Shown: in pieces, positions 35,756 through 43,487 of the stretch
Layout: every line of letters begins with the position of its first letter
Numbering within the stretch: the first letter of the stretch is position 1
Assembly: GCA_963841695.1 (NCBI GenBank)
Contig: CAWJDQ010000003.1
Location: forward strand, 434,001-498,000
DNA: 64,000 nt
From: RYN-230 sp963841695
GTDB taxonomy: Bacteria > Actinomycetota > Actinomycetes > Streptosporangiales > Streptosporangiaceae
Direction: 5' to 3'
The notes under the pieces: model-generated
The model's input: only the letters and a program-made list of their open reading frames with translations
Told to the model about the DNA's origin: nothing
Databases searched by the model: none
Position numbers and translations under genes: made by a program

Positions 35756-36370
35756 CTAGTCCAGGTTCTCCCGGCCCGCCGGTTCTGCCGCTTCTTCGGT
35801 CTCACCGCTGTGCGCAGCAGAGCTGGTGACCGGGCCGCCGGGCCGGCGCGCCACCTCCAGCACGGCGGCGAGGAGGCTGGAGTCGCGGGCGCCCACCAGC
35901 GCCCAGGCCCGCGCGATGGCGAAGCCAAAGAAGCCAATGCACAGTCCGCCCAGGTTGCTGAAATACCCCGCATCCCGGGGCGACCCGCCGAGCTGGATGC
36001 CGTCGGCCAGCTGAAGGCCGTACAGCACGAGCAGGACAGCCGGCAGGATCAGCTGGTCCACCCGGACCCGCAGCCTGGTGTCCCGCAATAGCAGGATGAT
36101 CAGGCCGGCCGTCGAGGACAGCCCGACACCGGCCACGATGACGACCGTCAGGCTGAGGTTGGCTCCAGGCAGGAGGGTCACGAGCGAGATGACCAGCGTG
36201 TTCACCAGGGCCGAGAAAGCCATGGCCGCCTTGAGCTGATGATCATTCTCAGCGCCCGGGCCCGACAGCTTCGCCGGGGAAATCGAGATGGCCACGAACA
36301 GCAGCCCGATCAGCGCCCCCGCCACCGTGGCGCAAGCGCTGAAGAAGTCGAGATAGCTGGCGGGGACCAC
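35756..36370 (-). CDS. Five-helix membrane protein of unknown function
   Basis: About 204 residues with five hydrophobic helices; the first is FFSACATVAGALIGLLFVAI, a recognisable start of a family of uncharacterised actinobacterial membrane proteins. The acidic C-terminal tail (about 25 residues) is cytosolic by charge. GTG 36370 places the start right before the first helix; in-frame codons farther upstream add only a basic, unconserved leader. It is on the same strand as the RyR gene but 291 bp away; that gap holds no gene or clear terminator. No function is assigned. Confidence 0.65.
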   Translation of the reverse strand: MVPASYLDFFSACATVAGALIGLLFVAISISPAKLSGPGAENDHQLKAAMAFSALVNTLVISLVTLLPGANLSLTVVIVAGVGLSSTAGLIILLLRDTRLRVRVDQLILPAVLLVLYGLQLADGIQLGGSPRDAGYFSNLGGLCIGFFGFAIARAWALVGARDSSLLAAVLEVARRPGGPVTSSAAHSGETEEAAEPAGRENLD

Positions 36371-36688
36371 CCGGCAAAGATACTCATGGGGCCCCGGCTG
36401 GCGGAGCGAACCGCCGGCCGGACGGCGCCTGGGCCGCACTGGGGACGTGCACTGGGCCCGCCCGCCAGCTCGCACCACCAGCACCGTGGGTCACCCTGGT
36501 CAGGGGCAGGGTCGACATTTCCCGCGTCTGGTGCACTTTTCGGGGGTGTTTTGTCCGATTCGGCGCACCGTTCGCGGGAAAAGTGGACGAGAGGGGCCAG
36601 TGTGTCTCGCGGGACCGGGCGGGGCGGCGGCAGATGGGGGGCACAGGGAGCATTCCCATCGGCCTGACCCACCTGCCACGATGACCTC
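36371..36688. other. Divergent intergenic region with an inverted repeat
   Basis: About 318 bp between the membrane protein (minus) and the acyl-CoA synthetase (plus). A 9-bp perfect inverted repeat is present, TTTCCCGCG at 36518-36526 and CGCGGGAAA at 36573-36581. Inside and beside it CACTTTTC and GAAAAGTG form a second pair. No promoter can be placed with confidence and no gene is seen. Confidence 0.4.
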
Positions 36689-38491
36689 ATGACCGACGTG
36701 TACTCACCGACGCACACCTTCCGCGACGCCCGGGACCTGCTGCTGCGCCACCGGGAGGACTACCCGGCCGCGCGGGCCGGGTTCACCTGGCCGCAACTGG
36801 ACGAGTTCAACTGGGCCCTGGACTGGTTCGACGTGATCGCGGCCGAGCACCCGGACCGGGACGCGCTGCGCATCGTGGCCGACGGGGACGCCGCCGCCCG
36901 GATCAGCTACGGCGAGATGGCCGCCCGCTCCAATCAGGTGGCCAACTGGCTGCGCGGCCTCGGCGCCCGGCGGGGCGACCGGCTGCTGCTCATGCTGGGC
37001 AACATCGCGCCGCTGTGGGAGATCATCCTGGCCGCGATGAAGCTCGGCGTGGTGATCATCCCGGCCAGCACGCTGCTCGGCCCGGAGGACCTGGCCGACC
37101 GGGTGGTCCGCGGCGACGTGCGGCACGTGATCACCGAGTACGGGCACACGCCGCGGTTCGCGGAGGTCGGGGGAGACTGGACGCGGGTCGCCGTGAGCAC
37201 GACCCCGGGGGCGGCCCCGCCCGGGGGCTGGCACGGCTACGCGGAGGCGGCCGCGGCCGGCAGCCACTTCGAGCCGGACGGGCCGACTTACGCGGCCGAT
37301 CCGTTGTTGCTGTATTTCACGTCCGGGACCACGGCCCAGCCCAAGCTGGTGGAGCATACGCACGCCTCCTACCCGGCCGGCCACCTGTCCACCATGTACT
37401 GGATCGGGCTGCAGCCCGGCGACGTGCACCTGAACATCTCCTCCCCGGGCTGGGCCAAGCACGCCTGGAGCAACGTGTACGCGCCGTGGAACGCGGGAGC
37501 CACCGTGCTGATGCTCGGCTACGAGCGGTTTTCCGCCCAGGCGCTGATGGACGCGATCGGCGACTGCGGCGTGAGCACGTTCTGCGCGCCGCCCACCGTG
37601 TGGCGGATGCTCATCCAGGCCGACCTGAGCACCTGTGACGTCAGCACGCTGCGCGAGTGCGTGGCCGCGGGCGAGCCGCTGAACCCGGAGGTGATCGACC
37701 AGGTCCGGCGGGCCTGGGGCATCACGGTACGGGACGGGTACGGGCAGACCGAGACGACCGCCCAGGTGGGCAACCCGCCGGGGCAGCCGCTGCGGCCGGG
37801 CTCGATGGGCCGGCCGCTGCCCGGGTACACGGTGGCCCTGGTCGACCCGCTGACCGGCGAGCCGGCTGAGGAAGGCGAGATCTGCCTGGACCTGGCCCGG
37901 CGGCCGCTCGGCCTGATGACCGGCTACCGCGGCGACGCGGAACGGGCGGCCGAGGCCATGCGCGGCGGCTACTACCACACCGGGGACGTGGCCAGCCGGG
38001 ACGCCGACGGGTACCTGACCTACATCGGGCGGACCGACGACGTGTTCAAGGCGTCGGACTACCGGATCTCGCCGTTCGAGCTGGAAAGCGTGCTGATCGA
38101 GCACGAGGCGGTGGCCGAGGCGGCCGTGGTGCCCTCGCCGGACCCGATGCGGTTCGCGGTACCCAAGGCGTACGTCACGCTGGCGGCCGGGTTCGAGCCG
38201 TCACCGGAGACCGCGGTCGCGATCCTCGGCTACGCCCGGCAGCGGCTGGCCCCGTACAAGCGGATCCGCCGGCTGGAGTTCAGCGAGCTGCCCAAGACGA
38301 TCTCCGGCAAGATCCGCCGGGTGGAACTGCGCAGCCAGGAAACGGACCGGCTCGGGCCGCCGGGCGGCGCCCCATCCGCGGCCAGCCCGTCCGCGGCCAG
38401 CCCGTCCGCGGCCAGCCCATCCGCGGCCAGCCCGGGGCCGCGCGGCACCCGGGAGTTCTGGGAAGAAGACTTCCCCGGGCTCAAGGGCTGA
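36689..38491 (+). CDS. AMP-dependent acyl-CoA synthetase (medium-chain type)
   Basis: Activates a carboxylic acid to its CoA thioester through an acyl-adenylate (600 aa). The ATP loop is YFTSGTTAQPKLVEHTH (about 210-226), the adenylate motif DGYGQTETT, the hinge YIGRTDDVFKASDYRIS, and the catalytic Lys is in SGKIRR near the C-terminus. The best resemblance is to acetyl/medium-chain (ACSM-like) synthetases. Before the last 15 residues lies a linker of four 5-residue repeats (PSAAS). ATG 36689. Stop and the next gene's TTG are 2 bp apart, so the phosphoglycerate mutase gene is co-transcribed, although no metabolic link is obvious. Confidence 0.92.
   Translation: MTDVYSPTHTFRDARDLLLRHREDYPAARAGFTWPQLDEFNWALDWFDVIAAEHPDRDALRIVADGDAAARISYGEMAARSNQVANWLRGLGARRGDRLLLMLGNIAPLWEIILAAMKLGVVIIPASTLLGPEDLADRVVRGDVRHVITEYGHTPRFAEVGGDWTRVAVSTTPGAAPPGGWHGYAEAAAAGSHFEPDGPTYAADPLLLYFTSGTTAQPKLVEHTHASYPAGHLSTMYWIGLQPGDVHLNISSPGWAKHAWSNVYAPWNAGATVLMLGYERFSAQALMDAIGDCGVSTFCAPPTVWRMLIQADLSTCDVSTLRECVAAGEPLNPEVIDQVRRAWGITVRDGYGQTETTAQVGNPPGQPLRPGSMGRPLPGYTVALVDPLTGEPAEEGEICLDLARRPLGLMTGYRGDAERAAEAMRGGYYHTGDVASRDADGYLTYIGRTDDVFKASDYRISPFELESVLIEHEAVAEAAVVPSPDPMRFAVPKAYVTLAAGFEPSPETAVAILGYARQRLAPYKRIRRLEFSELPKTISGKIRRVELRSQETDRLGPPGGAPSAASPSAASPSAASPSAASPGPRGTREFWEEDFPGLKG
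38371..38430 (+). repeat. Tandem repeat of four 15-bp units in the synthetase gene
   Basis: Units of CCC(A/G)TCCGCGGCCAG at 38371, 38386, 38401 and 38416 encode PSAAS four times. Units differ at one position only, indicating recent slippage expansion. The frame is kept. Confidence 0.85.
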
Positions 38492-38493
38492 CG

Positions 38494-39252
38494 TTGGGAG
38501 CAGAGCAGTCCCCCGCCTGCCCGTACCGGCTGGTGATCTTGCGCCACGGGGAAAGCGAGTGGAACGCGAGCGACCGGTTCACCGGCTGGGTCAACGTAGC
38601 CCTGAGCCCGGCCGGGGAACGGGAAGCGGTGCGCGCCGGCCGGCTGCTCGCCCGGCACGGGGCGCGGCCGGCCTTCGTGCATACCTCGGTCCAGCGGAGG
38701 GCCATCCGCACCGCCGACCTGGCCCTGGCCGAGTGCGACCTGGACTGGATCCCGGTCCGCCGGTCCTGGCGGCTCAACTCCAACCACTACGGCGCCCTGC
38801 AGGGCCGCAGCAAGGCCGCCGTCCGGGCGGAGGTCGGCGAGGAGCAGTTCATGCGCTGGCGCCGGTCCTACGACGCGGCCCCGCCGGCGCTGGCCGCCGG
38901 GGCGGAGTACTCGCAGTTCGCCGACGCCCGGTACGCGGCCGTCCCCGCCGACATCCGGCCGCGGACGGAGTCGCTGAAGGACGTGACCGCGCGGCTGCTG
39001 CCGTACTGGTACGACGTGATCATCCCGGACCTGCGCGCCGGCCGGTGCGTGCTGGTGGTCTCGCACGGCAACACGCTGCGGGCGCTGGTCAAGCACCTCG
39101 AGGGGCTGTCCGCCGGGGAGGTCGCCCGGCTGAACGTGCCGACCGCCAGCCCGCTGTGCTACGAGTTCGGCGCTGACCTGCGCCCGCTCGGGCCCGGCCG
39201 GGCCCTCGGCACGGGTGCTCCCGGGCCAGGGCAGCAGGGCGGCCCCGGCTGA
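38494..39252 (+). CDS. gpmA: 2,3-bisphosphoglycerate-dependent phosphoglycerate mutase-like protein
   Basis: A 252-residue member of the GpmA family: phosphohistidine motif ILRHGESEWNASDRFTGW (His18), RRAIRTADLAL, and second His in VVSHGNTLRALVKHLEG. It is close throughout to actinobacterial Gpm1, but the motif LNERHYGALQG, whose Glu is the proton donor, reads LNSNHYGALQG (Ser96, Asn97). It may therefore have weak mutase activity or another phosphatase role. The TTG start at 38494 follows AAGGG inside the end of the synthetase gene. The C-terminal ~25 residues are Gly/Pro-rich. Confidence 0.88.
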   Translation: MGAEQSPACPYRLVILRHGESEWNASDRFTGWVNVALSPAGEREAVRAGRLLARHGARPAFVHTSVQRRAIRTADLALAECDLDWIPVRRSWRLNSNHYGALQGRSKAAVRAEVGEEQFMRWRRSYDAAPPALAAGAEYSQFADARYAAVPADIRPRTESLKDVTARLLPYWYDVIIPDLRAGRCVLVVSHGNTLRALVKHLEGLSAGEVARLNVPTASPLCYEFGADLRPLGPGRALGTGAPGPGQQGGPG

Positions 39253-39287
39253 GACCGTCAGCCCGGGCAGCTATCCGGGACCAGGAC

Positions 39288-39317
39288 ACGGGCGTACTGT
39301 CGTGACAAGACGCCCGT
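39288..39317. terminator. Hairpin after the phosphoglycerate mutase gene
   Basis: ACGGGCGT (39288-39295) and ACGCCCGT (39310-39317) pair perfectly, and the 14-bp interior (CTGTC..GACA) can extend the stem. It is 35 bp after the stop. No T-run follows. It could also be an operator for the next gene. Confidence 0.4.
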
Positions 39318-39414
39318 ACCAGCCGCATCCGGAACACGGGCGCTGCCGACCGCGTCGCTCCGGACCCCGGTGGCACGGCCAGTTCCTGGCTAGTGCACAC
39401 AAGGAAGCTGAGCG

Positions 39415-39726
39415 ATGGATAGAACCTCGGGCCTGCCCACTGCCCTGGCGTTGACCAGGACGCCCAGTACCCTGGACTCGTCGCCACCCCGGGGTTCACC
39501 GCCGCCCCGCAGTGACCACGACCGGGACCGGCTGGCCCGGAAAATGAACGATGTCGTGGTCCGCCGGATCTTCGCCGCGGGACTGGATCTGCAGGGCGCG
39601 CTGGGCCTGCTCGGTGACCGCGGGATGGCGGGCGATCACCTCGCGGCCAGCAAGATCTGGCACGCCACCGACGAACTGGACCGCGCCATCAGGGACCTGC
39701 GGGACATCCTGTTCGAACCCTGGTGA
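39415..39726 (+). CDS. Stand-alone HisKA_3-like dimerisation domain protein
   Basis: A 103-residue protein. The first ~38 residues are Ser/Pro/Thr-rich. The rest resembles the dimerisation helices of NarL-type sensor kinases such as DosS: DRDRLARKMNDVVVRRIFAA, GLDLQGALGLLG, then DELDRAIRDLRDILF. At the place of the phospho-accepting His (usually LHD) it has Asn (MND), and there is no ATPase domain. It cannot be a kinase by itself and may act as a dimerisation or decoy partner. AAGGAAG upstream supports ATG 39415. It sits beside two GAF-type sensor genes. Confidence 0.6.
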   Translation: MDRTSGLPTALALTRTPSTLDSSPPRGSPPPRSDHDRDRLARKMNDVVVRRIFAAGLDLQGALGLLGDRGMAGDHLAASKIWHATDELDRAIRDLRDILFEPW

Positions 39727-39877
39727 CGAGCGGTGAGGCGTAACGTGAGCCGCGCGGCCCGCAGGTCCGGGCCCGGAAGGGCGTTGAGTCCGGGTCCCCG
39801 GCGCTTTCCTTCCTCAGCCGAAGGAGCGCAGGTGGGAGTATCTAGCGGCGCCGCGCATCATCGCGGCCCAGGACCGG

Positions 39878-40588
39878 GTGGCGGACATGCCCGGTGAGAG
39901 GCTGCGCAGGATACTGGCCCAGCTCTCGGACGGGGAGAGCACGTGGGCGGCCCCCCGGCTGTGCGCGGTGGGCCCCCGGATCGCCGGGGTGGACGGCGCC
40001 GGGGTCATGCTCATGTCCGGCGACATCCCCACCGGGTCGCTGTGTGTGAGTGATGACGTCAGCCAGCTGATCGAGGAGTTGCAGTACACGCTGGGTGAGG
40101 GTCCCTGCGTGGACGCCTACCATCAGGCCGCGGTGGTGTCCGAGCCGGACCTGGCGGACCCCGAGACCGCCCGGTGGCTCGCGTTCACCCCGCCCGCCCT
40201 GCAGGCGGGCGTGCGGGCCGTGTTCGGCTTCCCGCTGCGAGTCGGCACCGTGCGGCTCGGGGCGCTCAACCTGTACCGCACGCGGCCCGGCCCGCTCGAG
40301 GGGGAACAGCACGCTGACGCCCTGGTGCTGGCCGACGTGACCGCCCGCTGGGTGGTGGAAACCCAGGCCGGGGCGCCGGACGGCACGGTGGCCAAAGACC
40401 TGGAGACTGGGGCCGACTTTCACTTCGCCGTACACAACGCGGCAGGCGTAGTCTCGATTCAGGAGGGCATCAGCGTCACCGAAGCGCTCATCCGCCTGCG
40501 GGCGTTCGCCTACAGCCGCGACCGGCTCCTCGCCGAGGTCGCCCAGGACGTGATCGCCCACCGGCTCCGGCTCGATGACCCGCCCTGA
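39878..40588 (+). CDS. GAF-ANTAR-type sensor protein (divergent ANTAR)
   Basis: A 236-residue cytosolic protein. An N-terminal GAF domain (about 10-165) shows the actinobacterial pattern QYTLGEGPCVDAY and FGFPLRVGTVRLGALNLYR. After a short gap, residues ~185-230 resemble an ANTAR RNA-binding helix bundle (AAGVVSIQEGISVTEALIRLRAFAY). It lacks the usual basic IGQAKG-like lead and coiled coil, so RNA binding is uncertain. GTG 39878 is the first start in frame. It is followed by a second GAF-ANTAR gene after a repeat-bearing gap. Confidence 0.8.
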   Translation: MADMPGERLRRILAQLSDGESTWAAPRLCAVGPRIAGVDGAGVMLMSGDIPTGSLCVSDDVSQLIEELQYTLGEGPCVDAYHQAAVVSEPDLADPETARWLAFTPPALQAGVRAVFGFPLRVGTVRLGALNLYRTRPGPLEGEQHADALVLADVTARWVVETQAGAPDGTVAKDLETGADFHFAVHNAAGVVSIQEGISVTEALIRLRAFAYSRDRLLAEVAQDVIAHRLRLDDPP

Positions 40589-40602
40589 CCCCGGGCGTGC
40601 CC

Positions 40603-40664
40603 CGCAGAGACAGTGCCCGCAGCGACAGTGCCCGCAGCGACAGTGCCCCCGCGAAGACAGTGCT
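40603..40664 (+). repeat. Tandem 15-bp repeats in the leader of the second GAF-ANTAR gene
   Basis: CGCAG(A/C)GACAGTGCC occurs at 40603, 40618 and 40633, followed by a 17-bp variant (40648-40664) ending in GACAGTGCT. They end 22 bp before the start codon at 40687. They could be simple slippage, or lie in the transcript leader as a protein or RNA binding array. Confidence 0.7.
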
Positions 40665-40686
40665 CCGCAGCGAAAGGAGGAGGGGA

Positions 40687-41418
40687 ATGACCCGCGAATC
40701 TGACGTGGTCCGGTCCCTGGTCGAGATGGCTGACACCCTGGTGGATGACTACGACGTCGTCGATCTGCTGACTGGGCTCACGGCTCGCTGCGTCAACCTC
40801 CTCGGCGTCTCCGCCGCCGGGGTGATGCTGGCCTCCCCGGCCGGCGGCCTCGGGCTGGTCGCCTCCTCCAGCGAGGCCATGCGCCTGCTAGAACTTTTTG
40901 AGCTGCAGGAGGAGGAAGGTCCCTGCCTCGACGCCTTCCGCAGCGGCGAACGGGTTAACCAGGAGGGCCTGCGGGGTGGGTCCGGCCGCTGGCCGTCGTT
41001 CTCGGCGGCCGCCGTCCAGGCCGGTTTCCAGTCGGCGCTGGCCCTGCCGCTGCGGCTGCGTGAGGTGACCCTCGGCGCGCTCAACCTGCTCAGCACCAGC
41101 ACGGCCCCCATCGAGGAGGCGGACATCATCGTGGCCCGGGCCTTCGCCGACCTCGCCACCCTCAGCATCCTCCAGCACCGGGCCAGCACCGAGGCCCAGC
41201 AGCTGAACGAGCAACTGTCCTCCGCACTGACCAGCCGCATCGTGATCGAGCAGGCCAAGGGCGTGATCTCCGAGCGCGCGGGAATCGGCCTGGCCGAGGC
41301 CTTCGGCCGGATGCGGAACTACGCGCGTCACCACAACCTCCGGCTCACCGACGTCGCCCAGGCCGCGGTGAACGGGAGTCTCGAGTCGAAGGCCTGGGCC
41401 GCGCCGTCCTGGCCCTGA
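40687..41418 (+). CDS. GAF-ANTAR transcription antitermination regulator
   Basis: A 243-residue protein. A GAF domain (about 5-160, with ELQEEEGPCLDAF and LALPLRLREVTLGALNLLS) is joined by a helix to a full ANTAR domain (about 180-235: IVIEQAKGVISERAGIGLAE, then AFGRMRNYARHHNLRLTDVA). ANTAR domains bind paired hairpins in nascent RNA and prevent termination. ATG 40687 is fixed by AAAGGAGG just upstream; in-frame codons from 40597 would translate the leader repeats and are rejected. Neighbours are another GAF protein and a HisKA-like protein, forming a small signalling group. Confidence 0.9.
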   Translation: MTRESDVVRSLVEMADTLVDDYDVVDLLTGLTARCVNLLGVSAAGVMLASPAGGLGLVASSSEAMRLLELFELQEEEGPCLDAFRSGERVNQEGLRGGSGRWPSFSAAAVQAGFQSALALPLRLREVTLGALNLLSTSTAPIEEADIIVARAFADLATLSILQHRASTEAQQLNEQLSSALTSRIVIEQAKGVISERAGIGLAEAFGRMRNYARHHNLRLTDVAQAAVNGSLESKAWAAPSWP

Positions 41419-41466
41419 CCTGGCGGCCGACCGCTCAGCGGGTAACGGCTCAGCGCGGGTACGGGC

Positions 41467-42393
41467 TCAGCTGGTCACGTCGGCGCTGGTGAAGCGGGCC
41501 CAGGCGATCGAGCCGAAGATCACGATGTAGGCGGCGAAGGACAGCAGCCCGTGCAGCAAGGTGCCGGTGTCGATGGGCGTGCGCAGCAGCGAGTCGAACG
41601 ACAGCCAGAAGTGGGTCGGCAGGTACGGGTGGATCACCGCGAACTGGGCCACATTGTCGGCCACCTCGCTGGCCACCGCGAGCACTAGGACGGCCGCGAT
41701 CGCGCCGATCGGGTGCTCGGTCAGGGTCGAGATGGCCAGGCCGATCGCAGCCAGCGCGGCCATCCCGGCGGCCACGTACAGCGTGACGTAGAGCAGCCGG
41801 AGCAGGCCGTCCGCGAGGGACACGGTCGTCCCCGACAAGAGCGTCACCGGCCCGATCGGGAACAGGATCGCGCCCATGATCAGCGATACCGCCGACACCA
41901 GCAGGCACGCGGCCAGCCCGAAGATGACCACGGCCACGTACTTGACGGAGAGCAGGCGGGTCCGGCCGGCCGGCACGGTGAGCAGGTAGCGGAGCGTGCC
42001 CAGGCCCGCCTCGCCCGCGATCGAGTCGCCGGCCACGACCGCGATCACCAGCGGCAGGACCAGGGTGAGCAGGATGGTCAGGGCCAGGAAGGACAGGAAC
42101 ACCCCGTTGCCGGCCAGCTGGGCGAAGAACGAGGCGGCCGGGCCGCTGCCGCCCCCGCCGCCACCGTGCGGCATCGACACCCGCAACCCGATGGCCAGGA
42201 CGATGGGCAGGATCACGAGCACGCCGAGCAGGGCCAGGTTGCGCCAGCGCCGGAACATCAGGCGCAGCTCCGAGCCCAGCAACCGCAGCCAGGTCCGGAC
42301 CCCGTTGCGGGGCTGGGCGTGCGCGGCCAGCGCCCCGCCGCCCGCGCCCGCCGGGGCACCCCCGCGGGGAGCGGACAGCTCAGCCGTCGACAT
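41467..42393 (-). CDS. ABC transporter permease (ABC-2 type)
   Basis: Membrane subunit of an ABC exporter (308 aa). An Ala/Gly/Pro-rich cytosolic start is followed by RTWLRLLGSELRLMFRRWRN and six hydrophobic helices; GDSIAGEAGLGTLRYLL is the coupling-type segment of NatB/YhaP-like ABC-2 permeases. The long extracellular loop after helix 1 is Gly-rich. ATG 42393 overlaps the last 14 bp of the ATPase gene, so the pair is coupled. The substrate is unknown. It ends 49 bp from the convergent GAF-ANTAR stop. Confidence 0.9.
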   Translation of the reverse strand: MSTAELSAPRGGAPAGAGGGALAAHAQPRNGVRTWLRLLGSELRLMFRRWRNLALLGVLVILPIVLAIGLRVSMPHGGGGGGSGPAASFFAQLAGNGVFLSFLALTILLTLVLPLVIAVVAGDSIAGEAGLGTLRYLLTVPAGRTRLLSVKYVAVVIFGLAACLLVSAVSLIMGAILFPIGPVTLLSGTTVSLADGLLRLLYVTLYVAAGMAALAAIGLAISTLTEHPIGAIAAVLVLAVASEVADNVAQFAVIHPYLPTHFWLSFDSLLRTPIDTGTLLHGLLSFAAYIVIFGSIAWARFTSADVTS

Positions 42394-43477
42394 CGAATCC
42401 CTCCCCGGTGAGCCCCACGAACAGGTCCTCGAGATTGGGCCGCGGCGTGTCCAGCCCGGCCACCGGGACGCCCGCGTAGACCAGCTCGCGGGTGACCTGC
42501 TCGGGCGCCTGGTCACCGAGCGCGGCGGACGCCTCCCCCTCGGCGGCGGTCACGTCGGCCAGTCCCAGCTTGCCGAGGACCTCGGCGGCCCGCGCGGGAT
42601 CGGTGGTGGTGACCCGGATCCGGGCTGAGCCGCGGGCCCGCAGCTCCTCCAGTGAACCCTGGAAGACCAGCTTCCCGGTCCGCATCACCCCCACCTGGGT
42701 GCAGATCTGCTCGACCTCGGCCAGCAGGTGCGAGGACACCAGGACGGTGATGCCGTCGGTGGCGATCTCCCGGATCAGCCCGCGCACCTCGCGGGTGCCC
42801 TGGGGGTCGAGCCCGTTGGTGGGCTCGTCCAGGATGATCAGCTCCCGCGGCTGGAGCAGGCTGGCCGCGATGGCCAGCCGCTGCTTCATGCCGAGCGAGT
42901 AGGCCCGGTAGTGCTTCTTCTTCGCGGCGAGCAGGCCGACCCGGTCCAGGGCCGTGGTGATCCGCTGCTGCGCGGTGCGCGGGTCGGCGGTCCGGTCAGC
43001 CGCGTCCACCCGGGCCAGGTTGTCCCAGCCGGACAGCTGCGGGTAGAACGCGGGGCCCTCGACCAGCGACCCGACCCGGGGCAGGACCCGGACGGTGCCT
43101 GCGGGCATCGGCACCCCGAGCAGCATGTGGCTGCCCTGGGTGGGATAAACCAGCCCGAGGAGCATGCGGATCGTGGTGGTCTTGCCGGACCCGTTGGGGC
43201 CGAGGAAGCCGTAGACGCTGCCCCGGGGCACCAGCATGTCGATGCCGTCCACCGCCAGCTGGCCGCTCCGGAACCGCTTGGTCAGGCCCGCGGTGACGAT
43301 CGCCGGGGAGTCCGCCCCCGGGGCGGCCTCCTGGCCAGCCGCCCCGGCGGAGCCCGCCTGCGCCGCATCCACTTCCGGGGCGTCCACTCCCGCGGCGTTA
43401 ACCTGCGCGGCGTCGGCCTGCGCGGCGTCGGCCTGCGCGGCGTCCACCGGACCCGAACTCGCCTGACCCGTGCTCAC
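42380..43477 (-). CDS. ABC transporter ATP-binding protein
   Basis: ATPase of an ABC exporter (365 aa). Walker A is GPNGSGKTTT, the signature is YSLGMKQRLAIAASL, and Walker B is LIILDEPTNGLDPQG with the switch His in VLVSSHLL. The C-terminal ~80 residues are the regulatory extension common with ABC-2 permeases. Residues 10-45 are a run of Asp-Ala-Ala-Gln-type 5-residue repeats (tandem 15-bp DNA units) absent from relatives. GTG 43477 is 10 bp downstream of the LolA-like gene's stop. It forms an operon with that gene and the permease. Confidence 0.92.
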   Translation of the reverse strand: MSTGQASSGPVDAAQADAAQADAAQVNAAGVDAPEVDAAQAGSAGAAGQEAAPGADSPAIVTAGLTKRFRSGQLAVDGIDMLVPRGSVYGFLGPNGSGKTTTIRMLLGLVYPTQGSHMLLGVPMPAGTVRVLPRVGSLVEGPAFYPQLSGWDNLARVDAADRTADPRTAQQRITTALDRVGLLAAKKKHYRAYSLGMKQRLAIAASLLQPRELIILDEPTNGLDPQGTREVRGLIREIATDGITVLVSSHLLAEVEQICTQVGVMRTGKLVFQGSLEELRARGSARIRVTTTDPARAAEVLGKLGLADVTAAEGEASAALGDQAPEQVTRELVYAGVPVAGLDTPRPNLEDLFVGLTGEGFDVDG

Positions 43478-43487
43478 GTAACCGTGC

